From positions 682,001 to 746,000 of the forward strand of contig NZ_JBNCNS010000002.1 of assembly GCF_049847105.1 (NCBI RefSeq): DNA of 64,000 bases, in the 5' to 3' direction. Numbering within the stretch: the first letter of the stretch is position 1; every line of letters begins with the position of its first letter. A program made the position numbers and the translations under genes. Below are positions 45,605 through 57,024 of this stretch, one piece after another. Source of the DNA: Gordonia sp049847105 (GTDB lineage Bacteria; Actinomycetota; Actinomycetes; Mycobacteriales; Mycobacteriaceae). Below the pieces are notes generated by a model. It saw only the letters and a list, made by a program, of their open reading frames with translations. It made no database searches and was not told where the DNA came from.

Positions 45605-46051
45605 TCACCGCCAGCCGAAATCGGTGCGCAGCCGTGCGGCGACGATCTCGAAACGATCCTGGTCGAGGATCGCCCCCTCGCGGCGGATGCCGTGCTCGGC
45701 GACCATCAGAACGCGGTCGAGGCGGACGAAGCTCTCGCGGTGCCAGGAATCCCACACCCCCGTCCCGACCGAGATCCAGTCCGAGTCCTCGCGGTGCCAG
45801 TCCTTGCTGGAGAGCATGAGGCCGAGCAGGTGGGAACGGTCGGCGTCGTCGATGTCGCGTCCGACGACCAGTACCGGGCGGTCCTTGCCCTTGTCCGCGT
45901 CGTCTTCGAAGGGGACCCAGGTCCAGACGATCTCACCCGGATCGGCCGCACCGTCGAGGTCGGGCGAGTAGAGGATCTGCCGGGCCAACTCGTGTGTCGG
46001 ATGCCCGGGCGGCGGACTCTGCGCCCCGCCGGCCTCGCTGTCGGCGGTCAT
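45605..46051 (-). CDS. PemK/MazF-like protein
   Basis: 148 residues: disordered N-terminus, then the SH3-like PemK barrel with GEIVWTWVPFEDDADKGKDRPVLVV and VRLDRVLMVAEHGI. MazF/PemK toxins are mRNA interferases, but there is no small antitoxin gene next to it; the neighbour is a hydrolase with an ATGA overlap. Larger actinobacterial PemK-like proteins of this type may not be toxins. Confidence 0.7.
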   Translation of the reverse strand: MTADSEAGGAQSPPPGHPTHELARQILYSPDLDGAADPGEIVWTWVPFEDDADKGKDRPVLVVGRDIDDADRSHLLGLMLSSKDWHREDSDWISVGTGVWDSWHRESFVRLDRVLMVAEHGIRREGAILDQDRFEIVAARLRTDFGWR

Positions 46052-46713
46052 GTCGGCTCCGGGGCGAAAAAGATTTCGGTGACCGCTTCGGCCGTCAGTG
46101 CGGCGGTCGGCTTCCGGTCGGGGTTCAGGTTGTGTCCGACCTTGTCGATCTCGACGACCCGCACGGGTGCCGGGATCAGTGCGACGGCCGCGGTGAGTTC
46201 GTCGGGGGTCGCGAACGGATCCGTGCTCCCGTGGACGATCACGGTGGGCACGGTGATCGAGGGGAGATGCTCGGTTCGGAGCCGCTCGGGCTTGCCCGGT
46301 GGGTGCAGTGGGTACGAGCTGAGCAACAGGCCGTCGGCGAGGTCGGGATTCTCGGCGACGGCCATCGATGCCTGTCGGCCGCCATACGAGTGACCGCCGA
46401 CGATCAGGGGGCCGGCGGACTCCTCGCGAAAGGCGGCGCAGGCTGCCACGATGCCGTCACGGTCGGCGGCAGCCGTGGACGGACTCGGCGGTCCCTTGGG
46501 TCTCCGCTGCCGATACGGGAGGTCGATGCGGGCGACGACGAGCCCGTGGGTGCAGAGTTCGGCGGCGATCGCCCGCAGGATCACCGCGTGACGATTGCCG
46601 CCGGCGCCGTGCGCGAGAACTGCCACGCCGCGGCTCGGACCGGCTGGACGAGACACCTCGGCGACCACGCCGTCGGTGTCATGGGACGTCGTCTCAGGGG
46701 TGCTCGAGGCCAT
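46048..46713 (-). CDS. Alpha/beta hydrolase (dienelactone-hydrolase/Tex30-like)
   Basis: 221 residues. Oxyanion strand VAVLAHGAGGNRH, nucleophile elbow VGGHSYGGRQ, acid in VHGSTDPFATP and His in KVGHNLNPD. Substrate unknown. Start ATG 46713 with GAGGG just upstream; the longer frame to 46791 crosses into the lepA promoter. Cotranscribed with the PemK-like gene; divergent from lepA. Confidence 0.82.
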   Translation of the reverse strand: MASSTPETTSHDTDGVVAEVSRPAGPSRGVAVLAHGAGGNRHAVILRAIAAELCTHGLVVARIDLPYRQRRPKGPPSPSTAAADRDGIVAACAAFREESAGPLIVGGHSYGGRQASMAVAENPDLADGLLLSSYPLHPPGKPERLRTEHLPSITVPTVIVHGSTDPFATPDELTAAVALIPAPVRVVEIDKVGHNLNPDRKPTAALTAEAVTEIFFAPEPT

Positions 46714-46760
46714 GTCCCTCACGGTAGCGGCGAGCGTCCACGTCGACAGCACGGTCAGGC

Positions 46761-48692
<1,932 letters not shown>

Positions 48693-48696
48693 TCTG

Positions 48697-50742
48697 ATGA
48701 ATCGTCGCGAGGTCAACCCGGTTCTCGCCGAGAGCACACTGCCGCATGGCCTGCCCGACTTCGCGTCGATCAACGACGGTGATTTCCTTCCCGCCTTCAC
48801 CGAGGCGATGGCGACCCAGATCGCCGAGGTCGAGTCGATCGCCGACGACCCGCGCCCGGCCACGTTCCACAACACGGTCGAGGCACTCGAACTATCCGGT
48901 CGCGATCTGGCGCGAGCGAGCGGGGTGTTCTTCAATCTGGTCGGGCCGGACACGAATCCGGTGCGCAACGAGATCTCCCAGAAGCTCTCGACGCTACTCA
49001 CCGATCACGCCAACACCATCGCGATGGACGGCCGCCTGTTCACGCGGATCGCCGATCTTTACGAGCGCCGGGATGACCTGGCACTGACCGAGGCGCAGGA
49101 ACGACTGTTGGCCAAGCGATACCGCGAATCGGTCCGTGCCGGCGCAGGCCTCGGTTCCGACGATCAGGAGCAGATGCGGCAGATCTCGTCGCGGCTGGCC
49201 TGGTTGACCACGACGTTCTCGCAGAGGATCCTCGACGACACCAATGCCTCAGCAGTGCTGATCGACAACGAGGCCGAGCTCGACGGGTTGTCGGACGGGG
49301 AGATCCGGGCGGCCCGTCGGGCCGCCGCGGACGCGGGACACGACGCCGGATATCTGATCACGCTGGAATTGCCGACGAGTCAATCGGTGCTCACCTCGTT
49401 AACCGATCCCGCTGTGCGGCAACGGGTCTTCGACGCCTCGGTGCGCCGCTGCTCCCGCGCCAACGGCGATGACACGCGGGAACTGGTCCTGGAGATCGTG
49501 GGTCTGCGTGCCCGGCGCGCTCGGCTGCTCGGGTACACCGATCACGCCGAATACGTCATCGCGGAGGAGACCGCACCGGGCCCGGCATCGGTCACCGCCT
49601 TGCTCGGCGAGCTGACCGAATCCGCGATGCGGGCCGGCGGCCGAGAGCTGACGAGGCTGACGCAATTGGCCGACCACCACATCGGACCCGCCGATCTCAC
49701 CTTCTGGCTGGAACGAGACCGACGATCGAAATCGGCTGTACCACTGGACGACTTCGCGAACTACTGTGAGCTGAACATGGTCCTGGACCGAGGCGTGTTC
49801 CATGCCGCGGGCGAGCTGTACGGACTGCGATTCACCGAACGGCTCGACCTGGCCGGTTATCACCCCGATGTCCGGATCTGGGAGGTGTTCAGCGACAACG
49901 GCCGAAGCATCGGTCTGTTCCTCGGCGACTACTACGCACGGCCGTCGAAGCGGGGTGGCGCGTGGATGAACAACATCGTCGACCAGTCGACGGTGCTGTC
50001 CACCCAGCCGGTGGTCGTGAACGTCCTCAATCTGACCAAGCCGGACGACGACAAGCCGTGCCTGCTCACGATGGATCAGCTCACCACCCTGTTCCACGAA
50101 TTCGGTCACGCTCTGCACGGCCTGTTGTCGGCGGTCGACTATCCGTCGCAGTCGGGGACGTCGGTCCCGCGCGACTTCGTCGAGTTTCCGTCGCAGGTCA
50201 ACGAGATGTGGGCGCTGCACCCGGACGTCTTGTCGCACTACGCACGTCATCACGAGACCGGGGACCCGATCCCCACGGAGCTGGCCGAAGCGGCGCGCGA
50301 GTCGGCGAACACCGAGACCGCTCACGGCACGATCGAATATCTGGCCGCCGCGGTTCTCGACCTCGCCTGGCACCGCATCACCGCCGACGACAGCATCGAC
50401 GACGTCGAGGCGTTCGAACGCGCGGCGCTACGGTCGGCCGGCTTCGTCGGCGATCTCATCCCGCCGCGGTATCGCAGCGCCTACTTCAATCACATCTTCG
50501 GCGGTGGGTACTCGGCCGGCTATTACTCCTACATCTGGTCTGAGGTACTCGACGCCGAGACCGAGCAGTGGTTTCTCACCGAAGGTGGTCTGCAACGCAG
50601 CAACGGGCAGCGGTTTGCCGAGGCCACCCTCTCCCGAGGCGACAGCGTCGATCCGCTTGTCGCACACGAGAAACTGATCGGCCGCCGACCCGAGATCGGT
50701 CCGCTGCTGGTCCGCCGGGGACTGGGAGCGGTCGCCGGATAG
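48697..50742 (+). CDS. M3-family zinc metallopeptidase
   Basis: 681 residues, oligopeptidase/peptidyl-dipeptidase (Dcp/PrlC/OpdA) type. Zinc motif LFHEFGHALHG (HExxH), with the third ligand Glu in VEFPSQVNEMW. Late Tyr residues of the substrate site occur in GGGYSAGYYSYIW. No signal peptide: a cytosolic peptidase for short peptides. ATG 48697, 4 nt after the lepA stop. Confidence 0.93.
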   Translation: MNRREVNPVLAESTLPHGLPDFASINDGDFLPAFTEAMATQIAEVESIADDPRPATFHNTVEALELSGRDLARASGVFFNLVGPDTNPVRNEISQKLSTLLTDHANTIAMDGRLFTRIADLYERRDDLALTEAQERLLAKRYRESVRAGAGLGSDDQEQMRQISSRLAWLTTTFSQRILDDTNASAVLIDNEAELDGLSDGEIRAARRAAADAGHDAGYLITLELPTSQSVLTSLTDPAVRQRVFDASVRRCSRANGDDTRELVLEIVGLRARRARLLGYTDHAEYVIAEETAPGPASVTALLGELTESAMRAGGRELTRLTQLADHHIGPADLTFWLERDRRSKSAVPLDDFANYCELNMVLDRGVFHAAGELYGLRFTERLDLAGYHPDVRIWEVFSDNGRSIGLFLGDYYARPSKRGGAWMNNIVDQSTVLSTQPVVVNVLNLTKPDDDKPCLLTMDQLTTLFHEFGHALHGLLSAVDYPSQSGTSVPRDFVEFPSQVNEMWALHPDVLSHYARHHETGDPIPTELAEAARESANTETAHGTIEYLAAAVLDLAWHRITADDSIDDVEAFERAALRSAGFVGDLIPPRYRSAYFNHIFGGGYSAGYYSYIWSEVLDAETEQWFLTEGGLQRSNGQRFAEATLSRGDSVDPLVAHEKLIGRRPEIGPLLVRRGLGAVAG

Positions 50743-50787
50743 CGCTGTTTGATCACGTCCCGGCATCTGATCGGCGACAATGGTGCG

Positions 50788-52077
50788 ATGGGTGCCGATG
50801 ATGTTGCCGCCACGAGGAAACTGCTGGACGAGAGGGCGCGAGACGCACTGGGCGAACTGATCCAGACGCGCCACCACCTCCATTCCCATCCCGAGCTGTC
50901 GAACCGCGAGGTCAAGACGTCGGCGCTGGTCGCGGATCGGCTGCGACAGGCCGGGCTCGACGAGGTGCACACGGGCATCGCCGGGCACGGTGTGGTCGGC
51001 GTCCTGCGCGGTGGTCGCAAGGGAGATCGCGTCGCGGGTCTACGCGCCGACATGGACGCACTGCCGGTCGCCGAGGCCTCCGGAGTCGAGTTCGCATCCA
51101 CGGTCGTCGACAGCGAGTATCCGGGCGGTCCGTTCCCGGTGGCCCACGCATGCGGACACGACTGCCACACATCGACCGTGCTGGGCGCGGCGGACGTGCT
51201 CGCGTCGGTTCGTGAGGACCTGCCCGGGACGGTGATGTTCGTGTTCCAGCCGGCCGAGGAAGGGCCGCCGATCGACGAGGCGGGCGGGGCCAAGGCCATG
51301 ATCGACGCCGGCGCATTCACCGACCTGCGCCCGACGATGATGTTCGGCATGCACGTCGCCCCACTGCCCAAAGGCGTCGTCGGCTATGGCATCGGCAACC
51401 AGTACGCGGCGTCGTGCCTGGTGAAGATCGAGGTGGTGGCCAAGCAGGTACACGGTTCGATGCCCTGGGCCGGTATCGATCCGATGCCTGCGGTCGCCGA
51501 CATCATCTCCGGCGCAGGTCAGCTGTACCGCCAGGTACCGGCCACCGAAGCGGTGACGGTGTCGATCGGTCACGTCGAGGACGTCGGGCGGTTCAACATC
51601 ATCGGTGAGCGGGTCACGCTGTGGGGCACCATCCGCTGCCTCGACGAGGCCTCCATGGGCACCGTGCAGGACAACCTCCGCCGCATGGCCGAGCATCACG
51701 CTGCGGCTTACGGGGCGAGTGCCACGGTCGAATACCTGCAGTACGTGCCGCCGCTGGCCAACACCGAGGAGTGGATCGACGCGATCCTGCCGACGGTGAA
51801 GCGGGTGATCGGTCCCGACCGTCTGGTGGAGATGCCCGGGATGCTCGGCTATGACGACATGTCGGAGTTCACCCGTGCATTCGGTGGCGCGTACCTGAAC
51901 TTCGGTACCCAGGACACGCAGTTCGCCGGCACATCACTGGCGCCGGTCGAGGGCGGGCGGGGTATGGCGATGAATCACAGCCCCGCGTTCTACGCCGACG
52001 ACGACTGCCTGGTCGACAGTCTGCGCATCCATGTCCAGGTCGCCTTCGACCATCTCGTGGGCGGCGTACCCAAGTGA
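50788..52077 (+). CDS. M20-family amidohydrolase
   Basis: 429 residues, aminoacylase/IAA-amino-acid hydrolase type. Metal ligands in RADMDALPV, HACGHDCHTS and FVFQPAEEG, late His in MNHSPAF; the dimerisation lobe begins near VVAKQVHGSMPW. Probably cleaves an N-acyl amino acid; substrate unknown. GACAAT about 8 nt before ATG 50788 and no Shine-Dalgarno, so possibly leaderless. Confidence 0.91.
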   Translation: MGADDVAATRKLLDERARDALGELIQTRHHLHSHPELSNREVKTSALVADRLRQAGLDEVHTGIAGHGVVGVLRGGRKGDRVAGLRADMDALPVAEASGVEFASTVVDSEYPGGPFPVAHACGHDCHTSTVLGAADVLASVREDLPGTVMFVFQPAEEGPPIDEAGGAKAMIDAGAFTDLRPTMMFGMHVAPLPKGVVGYGIGNQYAASCLVKIEVVAKQVHGSMPWAGIDPMPAVADIISGAGQLYRQVPATEAVTVSIGHVEDVGRFNIIGERVTLWGTIRCLDEASMGTVQDNLRRMAEHHAAAYGASATVEYLQYVPPLANTEEWIDAILPTVKRVIGPDRLVEMPGMLGYDDMSEFTRAFGGAYLNFGTQDTQFAGTSLAPVEGGRGMAMNHSPAFYADDDCLVDSLRIHVQVAFDHLVGGVPK

Positions 52078-52115
52078 CCCGCTGATCCCTCGGACCCGAT
52101 TGTGCCGCCCGGCCG

Positions 52116-53567
52116 TCAGTGGTGTGCGGGCTGGAAGGTCCCGTGACTCGCCGCCTCCTCGGCGCGGATCACATGCGTGACCGCGTTGATGAGTGCGAGA
52201 TGGGTGAATGCCTGCGGGAAGTTGCCGAGGTGCTGTCCGGTCTTGGCGTCGATCTCCTCGGCGTAGAGCTTCAGCGGGCTGGCGTAGGAGAGCAGAAGTT
52301 CGCAGAGCGCCTTGGCGCGCGACAACTCGCCGATCTCCACGAGCGCCGACACCAACCAGAACGAACAGATGGTGAAGGTGCCCTCTTCGCCGGACAGCCC
52401 GTCGTCGGTCTCCTCCACGCGGTATCTCAGGACCAGTCCGTTCTCGGTCAGTTCGTCGGCGATGGCCAGCACGGTGTTGCGGACCCGGTGGTCGTCGGAG
52501 GGCAGGAAGCGCAGCAGCGGCACGAGGAGCAGGGAGGCGTCGAGTGCGTCGTCGCCGTAGCGCTGGGTGAAGACGCCGCGCGCGTTGACACCGTGGCCGA
52601 GTATGTCGTCGCGGATCTCGTCGGCGATCTCGGCCCATTGCCTGGCGTAGGACCTCTCGCCGTGCAGCGGCAAGGCGGGAACCACGATCGAGTGCCACCC
52701 AGCACATGGCCTTCGACGAGGTGAAATGCTTGGGCTCGCCACGCACCTCCCAGATCCCGCGGTCCGGCTTGTGCCAGTTCTTCACCGCCTCCTCGACCTG
52801 TGCCTTCAACACCGGCCACAACGTCTCGGGAACTGCCTCGCTGGACTTGGTGTTGAGATACACCGAGTCGAGCACGGTTCCCCAGATGTCATGTTGCGCT
52901 TGGTTGTACGCGCCGTTGCCGATGCGGACCGGTCGTGCGCCGTCGTAGCCCGAGAGGTGGTGGAGTTCCTCCTCCTCGAGGGTGCGTTCGCCACCGACCC
53001 CGTACATCACCTGCAGCGGGTGGTGTTGGGAATTTGTCACGCCGGACACGTCGGCGATGAACGAGAAGAAGTCGTCCGCCTCACGGTCGAGACCGAGCGT
53101 GTAGAGACCCCACAGCGCGAACGTCGAGTCGCGCACCCATGCGTAGCGGTAGTCCCAGTTGCGTTCGCCACCAGGGATTTCCGGGAGCGAAGTGGTGGCG
53201 GCCGCGAGCAGGGCACCGGTCGGGGAGTAGGTGAGACCCTTCAACGTGAGGCAGGTAGCGACGGTCGACCGGGACGTTCACGCCGTACGGCGCCAGTCGG
53301 AAATGGCCGGCGCTGCGATCGAGGATGGCGCCGAACACACTCGGCGAATCCGGCCGGGGCACACACATCCACTCGATGGACCCGTTCCGGGCGATCAGGC
53401 TCGGTGTCGGAGAGAAAGGCATAGTCCCCGATGGGCGGGAACGCATTGTGGGCCGCCGTGGCCGGCGAGAACGCCTTCGCCTCCGGCTCGATGAGAGTCG
53501 AACCCGGCCCGTGCGATGCGGTCGCGGTCGGCAGTGCGGTGACGGCGGCGTCTGCCGGGACGGTCAT
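52116..53567 (-). pseudogene. Disrupted GH15 trehalase/glucoamylase-like gene
   Basis: Pieces of one GH15 protein lie in different minus-strand frames: MTVPADAAV...PIGDYAFLSDTE (53567 to about 53402), SLIARNGSIEWMCVPRPDSPSVFG...DRRYLP (to about 53250), LTLKGLTYSPTGALLAA...ALDRGSRLAA (to about 52666), then GERSYARQWAEIADEI to the end. There are three breaks: a small indel near 53400, an out-of-frame deletion of about 0.5 kb near 53250 (roughly 160-190 residues missing against a usual 640-670), and a loss of about 2 nt near 52665. The mycobacterial homologue (Rv2402/MSMEG_4528) is a GH15 trehalase. The intact family would act in the cytosol on trehalose. Confidence 0.82.
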
Positions 53568-53697
53568 GGCTATATCATTGCGATCGGCCCCTGTTGTCGC
53601 CACTCGACCGGCGACCGGACTGTCGGGCGTTTTATTCAGACTGATCGAAACTCTCGATCGGTGTCCGATTCGGGCGAACTGCGGGAAGAGGTGAACG

Positions 53698-53898
53698 ATG
53701 ACATCGGTGAGTGCCTGGTGGGACAGCGTCGAGGAGTGGCTGACCGGACTGTCCTTCGTCCCGCAGCTGCTGGTGACCCTCGTCGTCGTCATCCCGTTGG
53801 CCGTCCTGATCGCCGCGGCCCTCAATCTGCTGGTCGATACGGTCTCCGATGTCCTCGACCGCAGGCGGTTCGCCGATGACGACGGGAAGGGGCTCTAG
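53698..53898 (+). CDS. Small single-pass membrane protein (66 aa)
   Basis: 66 residues with one helix (about 21-46, VPQLLVTLVVVIPLAVLIAA) and a charged C-terminus (DRRRFADDDGKGL). GAGG lies about 7 nt before ATG 53698. M. tuberculosis has a small membrane protein at the same place before subI. Function unknown; position suggests a link to the sulfate transporter. Confidence 0.65.
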   Translation: MTSVSAWWDSVEEWLTGLSFVPQLLVTLVVVIPLAVLIAAALNLLVDTVSDVLDRRRFADDDGKGL

Positions 53899-53901
53899 AC
53901 C

Positions 53902-53979
53902 ATGATCCGGTCCCGTGTGACCCTCGCACTGATCGCACTGATCGTGCTGGTGGTCCTCGCGTGGGTGCTCACCCGCTAG
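53902..53979 (+). CDS. Very small membrane peptide (25 aa)
   Basis: MIRSRVTLALIALIVLVVLA plus VWVLTR-like end (25 codons; the C-terminus reads AWVLTR): almost wholly one transmembrane helix with basic ends. It starts 3 nt after the previous stop, with AAGGGG 9 nt upstream. Probably translated with the 66-aa protein. Confidence 0.5.
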   Translation: MIRSRVTLALIALIVLVVLAWVLTR

Positions 53980-54016
53980 CACAGCGAACCGCGCACCCCA
54001 AATCATCCACCTGACA

Positions 54017-54046
54017 TGCGCAGGACACCGAAACGGCATTGCTAGC
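54017..54046 (+). promoter_or_regulatory. Possible Cys-terminated upstream ORF before subI
   Basis: Nine codons (MRRTPKRHC) ending Cys-stop, 85 nt before subI. It could be a cysteine-sensing leader like the one before sir, but it is short and lacks the family motif, so chance is a real possibility. Confidence 0.2.
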
Positions 54047-54130
54047 GTTTACGCGTCCAAGGTTGTGCCGGGGGCGGACGGGCGAGGGCTCGGTGATCCC
54101 GGTGGAGGCGTGTGAGCCCGGGAGGATTGC

Positions 54131-55249
54131 GTGGCGAGATCCGTGGTTGTGCGGAGTTGGCGAAGCGCCGTGGTGGCGGCTGTCACACTCATGGCCATCA
54201 CCAGTGTGACGGCGTGTGGAGCCGGCTCGACGGACGTACCCGGAGGGGCGGACATCTCGAGTGGCAGTCGGCATGTGAACCTCGTGGCGTACGCCGTGCC
54301 CAAGCCCGGCTTCGACGTCATCATCCCCGCGTTCCGGGACACCGACGCAGGCCACGACATCGGTTTCTCCCAGTCCTATGGCGCCTCGGGCGACCAGTCC
54401 CGCAAGGTGGCCCGGCGGGTGCCGGCCGACGTCGTCAACTTCTCGGTGGAGCCCGACATCACCCGTCTGGTGAAAGAGGGGGTCGTCGACGAGGACTGGA
54501 AGAAGCAGGCACCCGACAACAGCACTCCGTTCGGTTCGGTGGTGGCCCTCGTGGTGCGCAAGGGCAACCCGAAGCACATCCGCGACTGGGACGATCTCCT
54601 CAAGCCGGGAGTGCAGGTCGTCACGCCCAATCCGGGCAGTTCGGGATCGGCGAAGTGGAACCTGCTCGCCCCGTACGCCGCGAAGAGCGATGGTGGCCGC
54701 AATTCCCAGGCGGGTCTCGACTACGTCAGCGAACTCGTCCGGGACCACATCACGGTGGTGCCCAAGTCCGGCCGCGAGGCGACAACCGCGTTCGAGCAGG
54801 GGCAGGGTGATGTCCTGATCAGCTATGAGAACGAGGCGATCATGCTCAACCGGGCCAACTCGTCGGTGCCGGCCGACGAACAGGTCGACTACCTCCTCCC
54901 GCCGCAGACCTTCAAGATCGAGAACCCGGTCGCCGTCGTCAACACCTCCACCGACAAGGAAGCCGCCACGTCGTTCGTCGACTATCTCTTCACACCCGCA
55001 GCCCAACAACTCTGGGCGCAGGAGGGGTTCCGTCCCGTGCTGCCGGACGTGGTCGCGCGGACACGCGACCTGTTCCCCGGCGACATCGCGAAGCTCTGGA
55101 CGATCAACGAGGTCGGAGCCGTGCTCGGGGAGGGTACTGCGGCAGAGAACGACGGCAAGGACCTGACCGGATGGAAGGCAGTCGACTCGGCACTGTTCGG
55201 GTCGAAGGGCGCGATCACCGAGATCTACAACGCGGGAGGCCGGCAATGA
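54131..55249 (+). CDS. subI: Sulfate/thiosulfate-binding lipoprotein
   Basis: 372 residues; captures sulfate outside the membrane for CysTWA. Lipoprotein signal peptide with lipobox SVTAC (Cys29). Mature part is a type-II periplasmic-binding protein: VNLVAYAVPKPGFD, SQSYGASGDQSRKV (anion-binding Ser/Gly), NPGSSGSAKWN, and FKIENPVAVV. GTG start with GGGAGG upstream. First gene of subI-cysT-cysW-cysA. Confidence 0.94.
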   Translation: MARSVVVRSWRSAVVAAVTLMAITSVTACGAGSTDVPGGADISSGSRHVNLVAYAVPKPGFDVIIPAFRDTDAGHDIGFSQSYGASGDQSRKVARRVPADVVNFSVEPDITRLVKEGVVDEDWKKQAPDNSTPFGSVVALVVRKGNPKHIRDWDDLLKPGVQVVTPNPGSSGSAKWNLLAPYAAKSDGGRNSQAGLDYVSELVRDHITVVPKSGREATTAFEQGQGDVLISYENEAIMLNRANSSVPADEQVDYLLPPQTFKIENPVAVVNTSTDKEAATSFVDYLFTPAAQQLWAQEGFRPVLPDVVARTRDLFPGDIAKLWTINEVGAVLGEGTAAENDGKDLTGWKAVDSALFGSKGAITEIYNAGGRQ

Positions 55250-56097
55250 GTACGCAGACGGTTGACTCCACCCCGCCAGGAGGGTTCCTCGGGCGAAACC
55301 GGACGTTCAGCGGGGTGTCGCCCGCCGGGGTCGGTGTCGCCTGGCTGTGGCTCAGCGTGATCGTCCTGCTGCCGATCGCGGCGATCACGGCGCAGGCCTT
55401 CACCGACGGCTGGGGCGGGTTCTGGGATGCGGTCACCGACCCGAACGCGCTCGACGCGCTGTGGATCACCGTCCTGGTCTCCGTGATCGTCGCGCTCATC
55501 AACGTCGTGTTCGGTACGTTGATCGCCTGGGTACTGGTACGAGACGAGTTCCCGGGCAAGGGATTCGTCAATGCGATCATCGATCTGCCCTTTGCGTTGC
55601 CGACGATCGTGGCCAGCCTGGTGCTGCTGTCCCTCTACGGTCCGAACAGTCCGATCGACATCCAGCTCAATGCGACGAAGCCGGCCCTGGTGGTCGCGCT
55701 GACCTTCGTCACCCTGCCGTTCGTGGTGCGGCAGGTCCAGCCGGTGCTCATCGAGCTCGACACCGACGTCGAGGAGGCCGCGGCGGTGCTGGGTGCGGGC
55801 AACTGGATCATCTGGACCAAGATCATCATGCCTGCGTTGTTGCCCGCCATCCTGACGGGCGCCGGCCTCGCCTTCACCCGTGCGATCGGCGAGTTCGGCT
55901 CGGTGGTCCTGATCGGCGGCAACATCCCCGGTGACACCCAGGTGGCGTCGCAATACATCCAGCAGCAGATCGAGGTCGACGAGCCGGTCAACGCCGCGGC
56001 CGTGTCGGTGATGCTCCTGGTGATCGCGTTCGTCGCGCTGCTCGTCCTGCGGATCATCGGCCGCCGCCAGTCCGTGCGAGAGGAGCAGGATCGATGA
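55246..56097 (+). CDS. cysT: Sulfate ABC transporter permease CysT
   Basis: 283 residues, six predicted helices. The EAA loop is EAAAVLGAGNWIIWTKIIMPALLPAILTG (in parts), contacting CysA. FALPTIVASLVLLSLYG and AFTRAIGEFGSVVLIGGN are typical of CysT/CysU. ATGA overlaps with subI and cysW. Confidence 0.95.
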   Translation: MSTQTVDSTPPGGFLGRNRTFSGVSPAGVGVAWLWLSVIVLLPIAAITAQAFTDGWGGFWDAVTDPNALDALWITVLVSVIVALINVVFGTLIAWVLVRDEFPGKGFVNAIIDLPFALPTIVASLVLLSLYGPNSPIDIQLNATKPALVVALTFVTLPFVVRQVQPVLIELDTDVEEAAAVLGAGNWIIWTKIIMPALLPAILTGAGLAFTRAIGEFGSVVLIGGNIPGDTQVASQYIQQQIEVDEPVNAAAVSVMLLVIAFVALLVLRIIGRRQSVREEQDR

Positions 56098-57023
56098 AGG
56101 TCTCCAGAACCACGCGATACACGTTGCGCACCATCGCGCTTCTCTACGTGTTCATCCTGCTCGTCGTGCCGGTGGGGCTCATCTTCTGGCGGTCGTTCGA
56201 GCACGGCCTGGGTCAGTTCTGGGAGTGGATCACCACCCCGGCCGCCATCGCCGCTCTCCAGTTGAGCCTGCTCATCGTCGTGATCGTGGTGCCGCTCAAC
56301 GTGATCTTCGGTATCGTGACCGCACTCGCCCTCGTCCGCGGCCGGTTCCCGGGGAAGGGCTTCCTCCAGGCCGTGGTGGACCTCCCGTTCGCGGTCTCCC
56401 CGGTGGTGGCGGGTGTTGCGCTGATCCTGCTGTGGGGCTACGGGGGATGGTTCGGCGGGATCGAAAGCACCGGATTCCGCATCATCTTCGGATTCCCCGG
56501 CCTGGTGCTGGCCACCTTGTTCGTCACCCTGCCGTTCGTGGTGCGCGAAGTGGAGCCGGTGCTACGTGAGATCGGTACCGAGCAGGAGCAGGCGGCGGCG
56601 ACGCTGGGCGCCAACGGGTGGCAGACCTTCAGCCGGATCACGTTGCCCGCCATCCGCTGGGGACTGACTTACGGCATCGTCCTGACGATCGCCCGCGCAC
56701 TCGGCGAATACGGCGCGGTGACGATGGTGTCGTCGAACTTCCCGGGTATCTCGCAGACCCTGACGCTCTTGGTGAACTCGCGTTACACCGATGACTACAA
56801 CGAATTCGGTGCCTACGCCGCGGCGACGCTGTTGATGCTGGTGGCCATCCTCGTCCTGGTGGCGATGACGCTGGTCGAACGACGGGCAAAGGGTCGCTAC
56901 GCCGATGCGAGCGAAACCTACACCGGCAGCACCGAGGCCGACGTCGAACCCGACCTCACCGTTCCCCACGGTCCGGCATCCATCGATGCCCAGCAAGTCG
57001 TGCAGCGCAAGAAAGGCATCTGA
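56094..57023 (+). CDS. cysW: Sulfate ABC transporter permease CysW
   Basis: 309 residues, paralogue of CysT with the EAA-type loop EQAAATLGANGWQTFSRITLPA and IARALGEYGAVTMVSSN. The last 40 residues form an acidic cytoplasmic tail. ATG overlaps the cysT stop. Confidence 0.95.
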   Translation: MKVSRTTRYTLRTIALLYVFILLVVPVGLIFWRSFEHGLGQFWEWITTPAAIAALQLSLLIVVIVVPLNVIFGIVTALALVRGRFPGKGFLQAVVDLPFAVSPVVAGVALILLWGYGGWFGGIESTGFRIIFGFPGLVLATLFVTLPFVVREVEPVLREIGTEQEQAAATLGANGWQTFSRITLPAIRWGLTYGIVLTIARALGEYGAVTMVSSNFPGISQTLTLLVNSRYTDDYNEFGAYAAATLLMLVAILVLVAMTLVERRAKGRYADASETYTGSTEADVEPDLTVPHGPASIDAQQVVQRKKGI

Positions 57024-57024
57024 C

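Noticed and set aside
51934..52660. Continuation of the GH15 open frame past the frameshift toward 51934
   Set aside because: The sequence turns Arg-rich and loses similarity exactly where the other frame regains GH15 sequence, so it is out-of-frame read-through.
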